Source: Edaphobacter aggregans DSM 19364 | GTDB taxonomy: Bacteria > Acidobacteriota > Terriglobia > Terriglobales > Acidobacteriaceae | Length of the DNA stretch: 64,000 nucleotides | Assembly (NCBI RefSeq): GCF_000745965.1 | Contig: NZ_JQKI01000021.1 | Span: forward strand, 1-64,000 | Reading direction: 5' to 3' | In this document: in pieces, positions 23,362 through 32,768 of the stretch | Numbering within the stretch: position 1 is the first letter of the stretch | Layout: every line of letters begins with the position of its first letter | The notes under the pieces: model-generated | What the model was told of the DNA's origin: nothing | Databases searched by the model: none | The model's input: the letters and a program-made list of their open reading frames with translations, nothing else | Program-made: the position numbers and the translations under genes

Positions 23362-24860
23362 GGCTGCTGGCCTCCTGCGCGGCCCTGGCGGCCTGACTGT
23401 GCTCCCTGGCTCGGATTCGACTGGTTCTGCTGGGGTTGCGAGGCAGCGCCCACACCCGTATCAGCGCGGTTCGGATTCACAGCGCGCGGCCCGTTCGGGT
23501 TCGCCGCCTGCCGAGGAATCACGCGGCTGCCCTCCCGTAGCTTCTCCTGTCCATCCACCACAATCGGCTCGCCGGACTGCACGCCACCGGTCAGAATGAT
23601 CTGCGACCCCTCCGTCAGGTCGACCTTGACCGGTCGCGCCTCAACGTAGAAGTGAGGCTGGTTCTGCGCGCCGGCGCCTGCCCCTGCTTCCGGCGCCGCT
23701 CCGGCACCTTTGCGTCCCGCCTTGCCTGCGTCAGCTGGGTTTGCACCCTTAAGGTCAGCGGGCGGATCTCCCGGCTTCACCACATAGACGAAGCTGCCTT
23801 GCGAGCCCGACAGCAGCGCCGCGGCCGGAATGACGATCGCATTCGGCCTCTGTTCGAGGATCAGGCGAACATTGACGAACTGATTCGGAAACAGCGCGCC
23901 ATCCTTGTTGTCGAACACCGCCTTCACCTTCACGGTTCCCGTGGTGGGATCGATCTGGTTGTCCACGGTCAGCACGCTGCCGGTCGCCAAATGGTTGGCG
24001 CCCGAGCGGTCGTACGCCTCCACCATCAGCTTCCTGCCCTTGCGGATGAGATCAAGCACCTCGGGAAGATGGTCTTCCGGAAGCGTAAAGATCACGGAGA
24101 TCGGCTCAAGCTGCGTGACCACCAGCAAGCCGTTCGTATCGGAGGCATGCACAATATTCCCCGGATCGACCTGCCGGAGCCCAACGACACCGTTGATCGG
24201 AGCGGTGATCTTCGTATAGTTCAGATTGACCATGGCGGCCTCGATCGCAGCCTGATCGGCCTTGATCGCTCCGCCGGACTGCCCCGCTGCGGACTGCTGG
24301 ATCTGAGCATTCTCCTGCGAGACCACCCCCGTCTGAAAGAGAGCCTTATAGCGGTCCGCCTGGGCTTGATCGTTCGTGTGCTGCGCCTGGTCCCGGGCTA
24401 GCTGACCTTCCGCCTGTGCCAGCGCTGCCTGGTACGGTGCCGGATCGATCTCCGCCAGCAGCTGTCCCTGGCGCACATGCTCGCCTTCGCGAACGTTCAC
24501 GCGGATCAGCTGGCCGTCCACCCGCGACTTGATCGTCACGGTGTTGTATGCAGTCACGGTGCCGAGCTGGGTCAGGTAGATCGGCATCGTCCTCTGCTGT
24601 ACGAGAGCCGTCTGCACCGGAATCGGCCGGTCGAGCATTGCGGCCATCTTCTGGCCTTGCGCCGTCTGATCCTCCATGTTCTTGCGGATCTTCCACATGG
24701 CCGCTCCCACGACGCCGGCGACTATCAGGAGGACAAGCCACTTCCGAATACCCGATCCCGGCTTCTCGGGCTCGGGCAGGGGAAGTTGCGGCTCTCGGGC
24801 GGGCAGAGTCGTTCTTGGCTCTTGTTCGCTGATCGGGGCTGATGGCATTGGCGCGTTCAC
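23358..24860 (-). CDS. RND efflux periplasmic adaptor (MdtA-like membrane fusion protein)
   Basis: This 500-residue membrane fusion protein bridges the RND pump and an outer-membrane channel. A membrane anchor at about 40-58 ([17 protein letters not shown]) follows a proline-rich cytosolic tail. Then come the lipoyl half-motif [20 protein letters not shown], an alpha-hairpin, the second half [20 protein letters not shown] and a beta-barrel region. The C-terminus is unusual: a Gly/Ala/Pro/Gln-rich tail of about 100 residues (for example [20 protein letters not shown]) beyond the normal end. The start is GTG 24860; ATG 24848 is an alternative. It is the first gene of the efflux operon and divergent from the prenyltransferase gene at 25072. 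Confidence 0.9.
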   Translation of the reverse strand: MNAPMPSAPISEQEPRTTLPAREPQLPLPEPEKPGSGIRKWLVLLIVAGVVGAAMWKIRKNMEDQTAQGQKMAAMLDRPIPVQTALVQQRTMPIYLTQLGTVTAYNTVTIKSRVDGQLIRVNVREGEHVRQGQLLAEIDPAPYQAALAQAEGQLARDQAQHTNDQAQADRYKALFQTGVVSQENAQIQQSAAGQSGGAIKADQAAIEAAMVNLNYTKITAPINGVVGLRQVDPGNIVHASDTNGLLVVTQLEPISVIFTLPEDHLPEVLDLIRKGRKLMVEAYDRSGANHLATGSVLTVDNQIDPTTGTVKVKAVFDNKDGALFPNQFVNVRLILEQRPNAIVIPAAALLSGSQGSFVYVVKPGDPPADLKGANPADAGKAGRKGAGAAPEAGAGAGAQNQPHFYVEARPVKVDLTEGSQIILTGGVQSGEPIVVDGQEKLREGSRVIPRQAANPNGPRAVNPNRADTGVGAASQPQQNQSNPSQGAQSGRQGRAGGQQP

Positions 24861-25071
24861 CGTGCTCTCAATAAAAATGTGATGAAACCATGGCTGAAGA
24901 AGTAATTGTGTCGAATGGATTCAGTAACTCCCGGTAGAACAGCAGAATAATTGATAATGACGTATAACGAGGCTCGAAGGTTTCGTCCCAGGCAGCTCCT
25001 GAAACGCGATATTGGGCGTAAATTGCGGTTTTCGTCCGGTAATCGCTCTAATTTCAAAGAGAGGCTCACAC

Positions 25072-26562
25072 TTGCGCATCTCCGATTCCGCTCTCGACAC
25101 TGCTACCCTTCCGGCGCTCTGTGTCGATCTCGACGGGACGCTGGTCAAGTCCGATACACTCGTCGATTCCACCCTGGTGCTTGCACGTCATCATCCCGAG
25201 CTCCTTCTCCGGATTCCCGGCTGGATTCTTGAGGGCAAAGCCGCCCTCAAACGACATATAACCTCCGCTGTCTCATTAGACGTAGCCCATTTGCCCTACA
25301 ACCGCGAACTGCTGCAATTTCTTGAGCAGCAGCACTCCACCGGCCGGCCGATCTACCTCGCTACCGCAGCCGACTCGGCCCTTGCCGAGCGGGTCGCCGT
25401 GCATCTCGGACTCTTCAACGGCGTCCTGGCCTCCGACGGCGAGCTCAACCTCGCAGGACCGAACAAGCTCGCTGCCTTCCGCCAGGCGTTCGGTGACCAC
25501 TTCTGCTACATCGGAAATGCGTTACCCGACCTTCCGCTACTCCAGAACTGCCAGCAGCCCATGGTGGCCAACCCCACCGCCGGGCTGAGTGCTGCCCTGA
25601 GAAAGACCAATGTCATTCCGGTCCGTACCTTTACCGAGAGGGCCTCGCCCATCAAGTCCTGGCTCAAGGCGATCCGCATCCATCAGTGGGCAAAGAACGT
25701 CCTTATCTTTCTCCCCGTTCTGCTGGCCCATTCCCTCTCCCTCGGCCTGCTTGTAGCCTCCTCGCTCGCATTCCTCTCCTTCGGTCTCTGTGCCTCGGCC
25801 ACCTATATCGTGAATGACCTCCTCGATCTCGAGGTCGACCGCCAGCATCCGCGCAAGCGCAGGCGCCCCTTCGCGTCAGGGGATCTCTCGGCGATCGCTG
25901 GTGTCTGGGTAGTCCTCGCCTTCCTGATCGCCTCCATCTCGATCGCCCTCGCGCTCCCGCACGTGCTCGCTGCAATGTCGCCGGCGCACGCCCTTCGTCG
26001 GCCCTATCACTTCCTCACCTGGCTTGCGATCTACGCGATCACGACCCTGGCTTACTCTCTGCGGCTCAAGCGTATGGTCCTCGTAGACGTCATCGTCCTC
26101 TCCGGCCTCTACACCATTCGCATCCTGGCCGGTTCGGCCGCCACCGGCGTTGAGGCCTCCGCGTGGCTCGGAAGCTTCAGTATCTTCTTCTTCCTCTCGC
26201 TGGCCTTCGTCAAGCGCTTCGCCGAGCTTGAAAACCTGCGCGAGCGCGGAGGCGCCAGCGCCAAGGGCCGCGGCTACCACATCACCGATGTCGAGCAGCT
26301 CCGCACCTTCGGCTCGGCATCGGGCTATGTCTCGGTCGCCGTCCTTACGCTCTACATCTCAAACCTCGACGCTGCGCATCTTTACAGCCACACCAAGCGC
26401 CTCTGGCTGCTGATTCCGGTGCTCCTGCTCTGGATCAGCCGTCTCTGGCTGCTCGCCTCGCGCGGCAAGCTCGACGAAGATCCCGTCGTCTACGCCATCA
26501 CCGACCGTCGCAGTCTTTTGCTCGGCGCAGTCGTGCTGGCCATCGTGCTGTCGGCGCTGTAG
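25072..26562 (+). CDS. HAD phosphatase-UbiA prenyltransferase fusion (decaprenyl-phosphate phosphoribosyltransferase-like)
   Basis: The first about 190 residues form a HAD-type phosphatase (CVDLDGTLVKSDTLV, then an ADSALAER region). The rest is a polytopic UbiA prenyltransferase with the prenyl-diphosphate/Mg motif YIVNDLLDLEVDRQHPRKRR, followed by RPFASG. This matches the Rv3806c-type enzymes that put phosphoribose on polyprenyl phosphate, and the fused phosphatase could remove the 5-phosphate. With the DprE1/DprE2-like pair at 54839-57006 this would complete a route to polyprenyl-phospho-arabinose or a similar pentose donor (inference). The start is TTG 25072, with AGAGAGG 7 bases before it; TTG 25012 has no such site. 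Confidence 0.85.
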   Translation: MRISDSALDTATLPALCVDLDGTLVKSDTLVDSTLVLARHHPELLLRIPGWILEGKAALKRHITSAVSLDVAHLPYNRELLQFLEQQHSTGRPIYLATAADSALAERVAVHLGLFNGVLASDGELNLAGPNKLAAFRQAFGDHFCYIGNALPDLPLLQNCQQPMVANPTAGLSAALRKTNVIPVRTFTERASPIKSWLKAIRIHQWAKNVLIFLPVLLAHSLSLGLLVASSLAFLSFGLCASATYIVNDLLDLEVDRQHPRKRRRPFASGDLSAIAGVWVVLAFLIASISIALALPHVLAAMSPAHALRRPYHFLTWLAIYAITTLAYSLRLKRMVLVDVIVLSGLYTIRILAGSAATGVEASAWLGSFSIFFFLSLAFVKRFAELENLRERGGASAKGRGYHITDVEQLRTFGSASGYVSVAVLTLYISNLDAAHLYSHTKRLWLLIPVLLLWISRLWLLASRGKLDEDPVVYAITDRRSLLLGAVVLAIVLSAL

Positions 26563-26610
26563 CTGCCGCGTCATTTATTCCCCGCTCGTTTATCCTTGAA
26601 CTACGCAGCC

Positions 26611-27729
26611 ATGACCGACGCCATTCCTCAGCTTCCTTCGTACGACGAGCCCGCCCTCGATGCCGCCTTCGCCACCCTCGCCGAAGAGGTACGCGCAGGC
26701 TCCTCCTCGCTGACCACCGTGGAGGCTCAGGAGAACTTCCGCCTGCACTGGCTCGGCCGCAAACAGGGACGCCTCAAGCTGATCTCAGACGCCTGGCTTA
26801 AGTCCGCTCCCCCCGAGGCCCGCAAGCCACTCGGCATGCGATTCAACCAGCTCAAGCAGCAGATCGAGCAGGTCCTCGAAGCTCCTGCTGCCGCGAAGCC
26901 GGCAGCAACGGCAGTGCAGGGAATCGACATCACGCTCCCCGGAGCCGTTCGCCGCCCCGGCATCGCACACCCGCTGCTCGAGACCATGCACGAGGTCGTG
27001 CGCGTCTTCCACCAGCTTGGCTACTCCACCAATCTCGGCCCGCAGGTCGAGAGCGACTTCTACAACTTCGAGGCGCTCAACTTCCCGCCCAACCACCCCG
27101 CGCGCGACACCCAGGACACGCTCCAGATCGCCGGCCAGCACACCCGCCCCTCGCGCGACCGCCTGCTGATGCGCACCCACACCTCGCCAGTGCAGATTCG
27201 CACCATGATCGCGCAGGCCCCACCCATCCGCATCGTCATTCCGGGCAAGGTCCACCGCAACGATGCCGCCGACGCCACGCACTCGCCCATCTTCCACCAG
27301 GTCGAAGGCCTCTGCGTCGACACCAACATCACCTTCTCCGATCTCAAGGGAACACTCGACCACGCCATGAAGGCGCTCTTCGGCTCTGCCGTCAAGACGC
27401 GCTTCTTCCCCAGCTTCTTCCCCTTCACCGAGCCCTCGGCCGATGTGCAGATCTCCTGCATCTTCTGCGGAGGTTCCGGCTGCCGCAAGTGCAAGCACTC
27501 CGGTTGGATCGAGCTGCTCGGCTGCGGCATGGTCGACCCCGCCGTCTTCGCCGCCGTCACCGCCGAGCGCCGCAAGATCAACCCCGACGACGACGCCTAC
27601 AACCCGGAGAAGATGACCGGCTTCGCCTTCGGCATGGGCGTCGAGCGCATCGCCATGATGCTTCACGGCGTCTCCGACATCGGCCACTTCTACTCAGGAG
27701 ACATGCGCTTCCTCGAGCGGTTCGCCTAA
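26611..27729 (+). CDS. pheS: Phenylalanine-tRNA ligase alpha subunit
   Basis: PheS carries the catalytic core of the class II synthetase that charges tRNA-Phe. The protein has an N-terminal coiled coil. Class II motifs follow: HEVVRVFHQLGYSTNLGPQV, then ESDFYNFEALNFPPNHPARD (motif 1 to 2 region), RTHTSPVQIRTM, and the C-terminal GFAFGMGVERIAMML (motif 3). A CxxC-x-CxxC-like cluster IFCGGSGCRKCKHSGWIEL is standard for many bacterial PheS. ATG 26611 gives 372 residues. Unlike in most bacteria, pheT is not adjacent: it starts 2.5 kb away at 30267, after four reverse-strand genes. The stop overlaps the stop of the convergent gene. Confidence 0.96.
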   Translation: MTDAIPQLPSYDEPALDAAFATLAEEVRAGSSSLTTVEAQENFRLHWLGRKQGRLKLISDAWLKSAPPEARKPLGMRFNQLKQQIEQVLEAPAAAKPAATAVQGIDITLPGAVRRPGIAHPLLETMHEVVRVFHQLGYSTNLGPQVESDFYNFEALNFPPNHPARDTQDTLQIAGQHTRPSRDRLLMRTHTSPVQIRTMIAQAPPIRIVIPGKVHRNDAADATHSPIFHQVEGLCVDTNITFSDLKGTLDHAMKALFGSAVKTRFFPSFFPFTEPSADVQISCIFCGGSGCRKCKHSGWIELLGCGMVDPAVFAAVTAERRKINPDDDAYNPEKMTGFAFGMGVERIAMMLHGVSDIGHFYSGDMRFLERFA

Positions 27730-28277
27730 GCAAAGACGATCTGCTTCACATCCTGTACGGTGATGTGGAAGGGCCCGAGGTCGCTCTCACCATTGAAGGC
27801 GTAGTCCTTCTTCATCGCACCGTCGACTGTCCTTCCATCGACCAGCGTCACCTTGACATCAACCGTGCGCTCATCTGCGTGCACGTCGAGAAAGTCGATC
27901 GCCTTGATCTTTTCGAACGCGATCGTCTGACCGCTGGTCAGTTCAATGGCCTTCTCGGTGAAGTTATGGATAAATGTCTTAGCCGATAGATTGGTGACCT
28001 CTCCGGCACGCGAGGTCACGGTCACCCTACCCCTCGCCGCAGCCGGAGCAACTGCCGTAGAAACCGAACCCTGTTGCGTGGACGCAGGCGGCGCAGAGCC
28101 AGGCGCAGTGCTCTGCAACGGAGCAGAGACCGCAGCAGGGTGTTCGTTTGCGCCGGGTTTCTCGTGCGGACCTATGGCAACCCACAGACCTGTAGCCGCA
28201 GTCAGCAGCGCTGCAAGGCCGGTCAGGATTCCCGGCATCGTCGTCCAGAAGTTCTGCTTCCTCTCGAGCTCAGGCAA
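27726..28277 (-). CDS. Membrane-anchored protein of unknown function
   Basis: This 183-residue protein has one membrane segment near the start (TTMPGILTGLAALLTAATGL), a Pro/Ser/Thr-rich linker of about 55 residues, and a compact C-terminal domain. That domain starts at RVTVTSRAGEVTNLSAKTFI and ends ESDLGPFHITVQDVKQIVFA. Strand-rich repeats such as IAFEKIKAIDFLDVH and DVKVTLVDGRTVDGAM recall small beta-rich domains that sense or bind ions, but no family is recognised. The start is TTG 28277, with a GAGGTG site; the longer open frame overlaps the next gene and is not credible. It lies about 100 bp after the DUF4239-like gene on the same strand. Confidence 0.6.
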   Translation of the reverse strand: MPELERKQNFWTTMPGILTGLAALLTAATGLWVAIGPHEKPGANEHPAAVSAPLQSTAPGSAPPASTQQGSVSTAVAPAAARGRVTVTSRAGEVTNLSAKTFIHNFTEKAIELTSGQTIAFEKIKAIDFLDVHADERTVDVKVTLVDGRTVDGAMKKDYAFNGESDLGPFHITVQDVKQIVFA

Positions 28278-28375
28278 GATCGCACCTCGCTTCCCGATAC
28301 GAGATACAGATGGACGGAATTCTACATCCGCGAACACAAGGACATAGTCCGAGCCGCACGCATCGTCAGGATGCT

Positions 28376-29131
28376 CTACTTCATGCCCGTTCGAACAGTC
28401 TCCAGGTTCACCGGATGAACACGGATCGTTCCCCTGCTCGGGCTGTCGATATCTGCAATCAGAAAAAACGCGACCGAGACCACCAGGGGCAACACCATCA
28501 GGAGCTTTAAATTCGGCAGCCTCACTCCAAACCCAAGCAGTGCATTGCAGAAGATGGCGATCGAGAACAGGAGTGCCCACGCGGAGCCCGGTATCCGGTT
28601 TCGCCAGGCCGCCAGCGTGTAACCCTGCGAGTTGATCACATCGTTCATGCCGGCCACGGCCAGCGTGATGACCACGGGAAGCGGTTGCGTGAGCGCCGGC
28701 CGCGAAACCGTAATCCACATCTCGTTCTGTAACCGTTCCGTCTCAGCGTCGATCCGTGCCAGTTCGTTCGAGTCGCGCATCGTGTAGAACTGAATCCTCA
28801 GGTCCATGTACTGGCGAAGCTGTTCCCGTGCCCTATCCCCATTTGCCGGAAGTAGATCGGTCCGAAGGTACTCGGTCCCTATGGCATTTGCTTCGGCCTC
28901 TTCGTAGCTCTTGCGCAGATCGTATCTCCCGATCGCCATGGAGAAGCTGAAGCTGATAATCAGAGCAAGCAGCGTCAGTGTTGCTCCCAGGACCACACTG
29001 TAATCCGCGCGCAGATCCTCCGAGATGCCAGGTCGCCGCTCCCTCAGCTTTAGTCCAACCCAGGCCACGAACCAGAGCACCAAAAACGCAACCACCAGAA
29101 CTAACCGCGGATAATGGACGAGTGTCTCCAT
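28376..29131 (-). CDS. DUF4239-like integral membrane protein
   Basis: This 251-residue protein has two N-terminal membrane segments (RLVLVVAFLVLWFVAWVGLK and YSVVLGATLTLLALIISFSF), a soluble helical middle with EAEANAIGTEYLRTDLLPA, and two C-terminal segments (WALLFSIAIFCNALLGFGV and LMVLPLVVSVAFFLIADIDS). This layout and the conserved EANAIGxEYLR-like stretch fit DUF4239/bestrophin-like proteins of unknown role. A strong AGGAGAG precedes ATG 29131, so the longer frame from 29185 is rejected. It forms a short reverse cluster with a holin-like gene 31 bp upstream. Confidence 0.75.
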   Translation of the reverse strand: METLVHYPRLVLVVAFLVLWFVAWVGLKLRERRPGISEDLRADYSVVLGATLTLLALIISFSFSMAIGRYDLRKSYEEAEANAIGTEYLRTDLLPANGDRAREQLRQYMDLRIQFYTMRDSNELARIDAETERLQNEMWITVSRPALTQPLPVVITLAVAGMNDVINSQGYTLAAWRNRIPGSAWALLFSIAIFCNALLGFGVRLPNLKLLMVLPLVVSVAFFLIADIDSPSRGTIRVHPVNLETVRTGMK

Positions 29132-29162
29132 CTGCTCTCTCCTATGCCTGAGGTGCGCTCCG

Positions 29163-29510
29163 TTACGCCGTCTTCTCCGCTCCAAAGAAGCCCAGCAGCA
29201 TCTGGATCAGCGCCAGCACCAGCGCCGCAATCAACGCCGGCATGAAACCTGTAATGGTAAACCCGGGAACCAGCTTGCTCGAAAACCACAGCACAATCGC
29301 GTCAATGACAAAGACAAACAGCCCCAGCGTCAGCAGCGACAGCGGAAACGTCATGAACTTCAGAAAGAGTCCCAGGGTTGCGTTCACGATTCCAATGATC
29401 ACCACCGCGAACATCGCTGAACCGAAACTACTGATCTGGAAACCCTGGACGAAGTGCGAGACCACCAGCAGAACAACTGCGTTCACAATCCAATGCAGCA
29501 ACCAGCGCAT
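29163..29510 (-). CDS. Phage holin family 4 (YvlD-like) membrane protein
   Basis: This 115-residue protein has four hydrophobic segments (WLLHWIVNAVVLLVVSHFVQ; FAVVIIGIVNATLGLFLKF; TLGLFVFVIDAIVLWFSSKL; ALIAALVLALIQMLLGFFG). The pattern IVNATLGLFLKFMTFPLSLL is the family hallmark (superfamily IV holins, YvlD). Despite the name, chromosomal members are not lysis proteins; their function is unknown, with links to envelope stress in some species. It appears to be the first gene of the small reverse cluster ending at 27726. Confidence 0.85.
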   Translation of the reverse strand: MRWLLHWIVNAVVLLVVSHFVQGFQISSFGSAMFAVVIIGIVNATLGLFLKFMTFPLSLLTLGLFVFVIDAIVLWFSSKLVPGFTITGFMPALIAALVLALIQMLLGFFGAEKTA

Positions 29511-29613
29511 AGCGATTCCTTTCAGACTCTGGATTTGGTAGAGACAGAAGGCATGGCCCGGCGAATCAGCCTCTAGAGCATAACCGAGCCTCTCGCAATC
29601 TGCACTTGCAAAT

Positions 29614-30105
29614 TCACTTCGCCGCTTCGTGGTCGTAGCTGATCACTCGCGTCACCTTCCACGCTCCGTCCTTGTACCGCCACAGGTGGATGAACTTCGC
29701 CTCGCCTACCTCGCCATGGTCCTGCGCGTAGGGATGGTAGAAGCGATGCACCCCGATCTCCACCGCCCCATATCCATGCAGGGGATGCGCCTCCAGAGTC
29801 CCCTCCACCAGCTTTCGCTGCACCTTCCCGCAAATGTTGTTCTTGATTGCATCGAGAAACGGCTGCTTGCCCACCGTCAACCCCGTCTTGTCGTGATAGA
29901 ACTCCAGGTCATCCGCTACCAGCGAGCTCATCCTGGCCAGGTCGCAGTTGTTGTATGCGTCGAACAGCTGCTTATCCAGCTCCGCCACCACACCCGTCAG
30001 TTCCTGCTCGTTCTTGATTGCGTCCAGCGCAGGGACAGCCTGGCCCTGCATCGGAATCCCCATCCCCAAAGCGGCCATCAACGTCAGGCCAAGCACCATG
30101 TTCAT
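29614..30105 (-). CDS. Secreted SnoaL/NTF2-like (DUF4440-type) protein
   Basis: This 163-residue protein has a signal peptide (MNMVLGLTLMAALGMGIPMQ, GQAVPA) and an NTF2-like cone fold. ELDKQLFDAYNNCDLARMSS, LVADDLEFYHDKTG and the C-terminal KFIHLWRYKDGAWKVTRVIS are typical of DUF4440/SnoaL-like proteins. Such domains bind small ligands or act as accessory modules; no specific role can be read. The start is ATG 30105, after AGGAGG. The gene is divergent from pheT, 161 bp away. Confidence 0.8.
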   Translation of the reverse strand: MNMVLGLTLMAALGMGIPMQGQAVPALDAIKNEQELTGVVAELDKQLFDAYNNCDLARMSSLVADDLEFYHDKTGLTVGKQPFLDAIKNNICGKVQRKLVEGTLEAHPLHGYGAVEIGVHRFYHPYAQDHGEVGEAKFIHLWRYKDGAWKVTRVISYDHEAAK

Positions 30106-30266
30106 AAACCTCAACCTCCTCGCTCCATCCACGCCCAGATACGACAACAAGGCACAGAAGGTTCACGTACTCCATCAGCTAACGCTCCCTCGCTCCTTTA
30201 CAATGAAGCTACCCATCAGAGCAGCCGGGAGGCCTTCCGCTGACTTGCTGACTCGCTGACTCACTC

Positions 30267-32396
30267 ATGAAAATTCTCACAAACTGGCTGCGCCACTATC
30301 TCCCTACGCTCTCCGTCACCGACCGGCAGCTCGCCGACGACCTCACCCTCCGCGGCGTCGCCGTAGAAGGCGTCCACCCGCTGGGCGAAGGCAACGGCCA
30401 CCTCTTCGAGATGGACATCACAACCAACCGCGTCGACGCCATGAACCACTACGGCATCGCCCGCGAGGCCGCGACCATCTACGACCTTCCGCTCGCGCCG
30501 CTGCACCCCAGGCTCCCCGTCGGTACCCTCGTCGACGAGCCCTTCCCCGTCACCATCGCGCCTGAAGCCAAAGGCCTCTGCGGACGCTTCACCGCGCAGG
30601 TCCTGCGCAACATCACCATTGCGCCATCGAGCGGTTGTGTCGCCCAATACTTCTCGCTCCTCGGCCAGAAGCAGATCTCGAACGCCGTCGATGCCTCGAA
30701 CTTCGTTCTAACCGGCATGGGCCATCCCACCCATGCCTTCGACCTCGACAAGATCGAAGGCGGCATCCTTGTCCGTCTCGCCCGCAAAGGCGAAAAGCTT
30801 CGCCTCCTCGACGGCTCCGAGCGAACCCTCGAGCCCGACGACCTCGTCGTCGCCGACGAGAAGAAGGCCCTCGGCCTCGCCGGCGTGATGGGCGGCTGGG
30901 ACTCGATGATCACCCCGGAGACGAAGAACGTCCTCGTCGAGGCCGCGTGGTTCGATCCCGCAAGCATCCGCCGCAGCTCGCGCCGCCACCTCCTCTTCAC
31001 CGACGCCAGCCACCGCTTCGAGCGCGGAGCCGACATCAACGCCGCGCCCATCGCCAACGGCCTCGTCTCGCAGCTCATCCTCGAGGCCGGCGGCAAGCTC
31101 GAAGGCGAGCTCATCGATGTCATCGATCCCGACGTGATGGCCCACACCGCAGGCCGTCCTACCATCGAGATCTCCATTCAGCAGGTGCACCGCCACCTCG
31201 GTACCACCCTCGAGCCCGAAGGCATCACCGGCGAGATCGTCTCCCGCTACCTCACCTCGCTCGGCTGCCAGCCTCTCCTGCACGGCCTCGATGTCTACCA
31301 GGTCAAGCTGCCCTCCTGGCGCCTCGACCTCGAGCGCGAGATCGATCTCGTCGAAGAGGTCGCTCGCGTCTACGGTTATAACCGCTTCGCCAACACACTT
31401 CCCACCGCGCTCCCCGTCACCGACTATCCAGCCGCTGCAGCCGAGCACGCCGTCCGCAGCCGCCTCCTCTCCCTCGGCTACAGCGAGGCCGTCTCCAGTT
31501 CCTTCGCCAGCCGCGAAGACTCCGAGCTCTTCTACGCTCCCGGCGCCGAAGGGAAGGGAACCGTCGCCATGGAGAACCCTCTCTCCGAAGAGGCATCCCT
31601 CCTCCGCCCTGCGCTGGCCCCCGGCATGCTCACCATGCTGGCCCACAACCTCAACCGCGACGTCCGCGAGGTTCGCCTCTTCGAGCAGGGCCAGATCTTC
31701 ATCGGCTCCGCCATTCCCGACACCACATTCATCGGCGAGGTCACTGAGACTCCGCAGCTCGCCATCGGCCTCACCTCCGCATCGCAGCAAGCCACACCGC
31801 TGCACTCGGCATCGGACGCCCCCGTCTTCGAGCTTAAGGGCGTCATCGAATCCCTCGTCTCCCTCTTCGCCCCACCGGGCGGCCCCGCAGCCCTCAGCTT
31901 CACCACGGCCAAAACCCCCGCATGGCTCGAGCCCGGCCGCTCCGCCACTGCTCTGCTCGACAACCAGCCCCTCGCCCACTTCGGCGAGCTCGCCTCCGCC
32001 CAGCGCGAGTCCCGCAAGCTCCGCCAGACCGTCTACCTCGCGCAGCTCGACCTCGCCCGCCTCTACGAGTTGCCGCTCAAGCGCGTCACCGCCCGCGAAC
32101 TCTCCCGCTACCAGGCCGTCGAGCGCGACTTCTCCTTCGTCTTCCCCGACACCACCTCCTGGCACACCATCGCCGAGAACATTCGCGCGCTCTCCATCCC
32201 GGAGATGTCGCGCCTCACACCGGAGGAGATCTTTCGCGATCCAAAGGGCAAAGCCGTCCCCTCCGGCCATTACTCGCTGCTCCTCCGCACCGTCTTCCAG
32301 TCGCACGACCGCACCCTGCGCGACGAAGAGATCACCGGCTGGTCCGCGCGCATCATCGAAGCCCTCACGAAGCTAGGCGGAGCCCAACGCGCCTAG
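30267..32396 (+). CDS. pheT: Phenylalanine-tRNA ligase beta subunit
   Basis: PheT is the non-catalytic, editing partner of PheS in the heterotetrameric synthetase. It has 709 residues. The start MKILTNWLRHYLPTLSVTDR is standard, and the B3/B4 editing domain is seen in MEITTNRVDAMNHYGIA-like segments and TGMGHPTHAFDLDKIEG. The B5 region has VTDYPAAAAEHAVRSRLLSL, and the C-terminal anticodon-binding FDX-ACB domain ends with SLLLRTVFQSHDRTLRDEEI. The usual EMAP/tRNA-binding domain of about 100 residues near the N-terminus appears to be absent or much reduced, giving a shorter protein than the approximately 800 residues of E. coli. zapB, zapA and 6S RNA follow. Confidence 0.95.
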   Translation: MKILTNWLRHYLPTLSVTDRQLADDLTLRGVAVEGVHPLGEGNGHLFEMDITTNRVDAMNHYGIAREAATIYDLPLAPLHPRLPVGTLVDEPFPVTIAPEAKGLCGRFTAQVLRNITIAPSSGCVAQYFSLLGQKQISNAVDASNFVLTGMGHPTHAFDLDKIEGGILVRLARKGEKLRLLDGSERTLEPDDLVVADEKKALGLAGVMGGWDSMITPETKNVLVEAAWFDPASIRRSSRRHLLFTDASHRFERGADINAAPIANGLVSQLILEAGGKLEGELIDVIDPDVMAHTAGRPTIEISIQQVHRHLGTTLEPEGITGEIVSRYLTSLGCQPLLHGLDVYQVKLPSWRLDLEREIDLVEEVARVYGYNRFANTLPTALPVTDYPAAAAEHAVRSRLLSLGYSEAVSSSFASREDSELFYAPGAEGKGTVAMENPLSEEASLLRPALAPGMLTMLAHNLNRDVREVRLFEQGQIFIGSAIPDTTFIGEVTETPQLAIGLTSASQQATPLHSASDAPVFELKGVIESLVSLFAPPGGPAALSFTTAKTPAWLEPGRSATALLDNQPLAHFGELASAQRESRKLRQTVYLAQLDLARLYELPLKRVTARELSRYQAVERDFSFVFPDTTSWHTIAENIRALSIPEMSRLTPEEIFRDPKGKAVPSGHYSLLLRTVFQSHDRTLRDEEITGWSARIIEALTKLGGAQRA

Positions 32397-32492
32397 TCCT
32401 TCAAAAACCGTGAGAAAAGAGGCACCCAGAAAGGTTCCTTGCACACAAAATCCACGCCCCGCGCATCTATACTTCGCAACAGGAGTATGTAA

Positions 32493-32750
32493 ATGAGCAC
32501 AGCTACCATCAGCGTCGACGAGTTCCAGGCCCTCGAACAGAAAGTCCTTCGCGCGGTCGAGATCATCAAACAGGAGCGCGAAGCCCGCGCCAAGGCCGAG
32601 GCAGAGATCGCCAGCCTCAAGGAGCAGCTCGAGTTTCAGACCCTCGTTGCCCAAGAGGCTCAGACCGCAGTCGCCACCCTCAGCAAGGACCGCGAAACGG
32701 TCAAGCAGCGCGTCGAAAAGATGTTGCAGCAGATGGACGAGCTAATCTAA
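32493..32750 (+). CDS. Small coiled-coil cell-division protein (ZapB-like)
   Basis: This protein of 85 residues is almost wholly coiled coil: FQALEQKVLRAVEIIKQERE, ARAKAEAEIASLKEQLEF, up to RVEKMLQQMDELI. ZapB-type proteins link ZapA/FtsZ to the nucleoid terminus region. Position directly upstream of zapA (18 bp apart), with an AGGAG ribosome site, supports the role; sequence similarity alone would not, since coiled coils converge. Confidence 0.75.
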   Translation: MSTATISVDEFQALEQKVLRAVEIIKQEREARAKAEAEIASLKEQLEFQTLVAQEAQTAVATLSKDRETVKQRVEKMLQQMDELI

Positions 32751-32768
32751 ACCGCTACAGGAGCCCCG

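Noticed and set aside
28278..28718. N-terminal extension of the anchored protein at 27726
   Set aside because: It overlaps the DUF4239-like gene out of frame; a ribosome site supports TTG 28277.
30708..32306. 532-codon frame opposite pheT
   Set aside because: Shadow frame rich in Glu, Gly and Val caused by codon bias of pheT.
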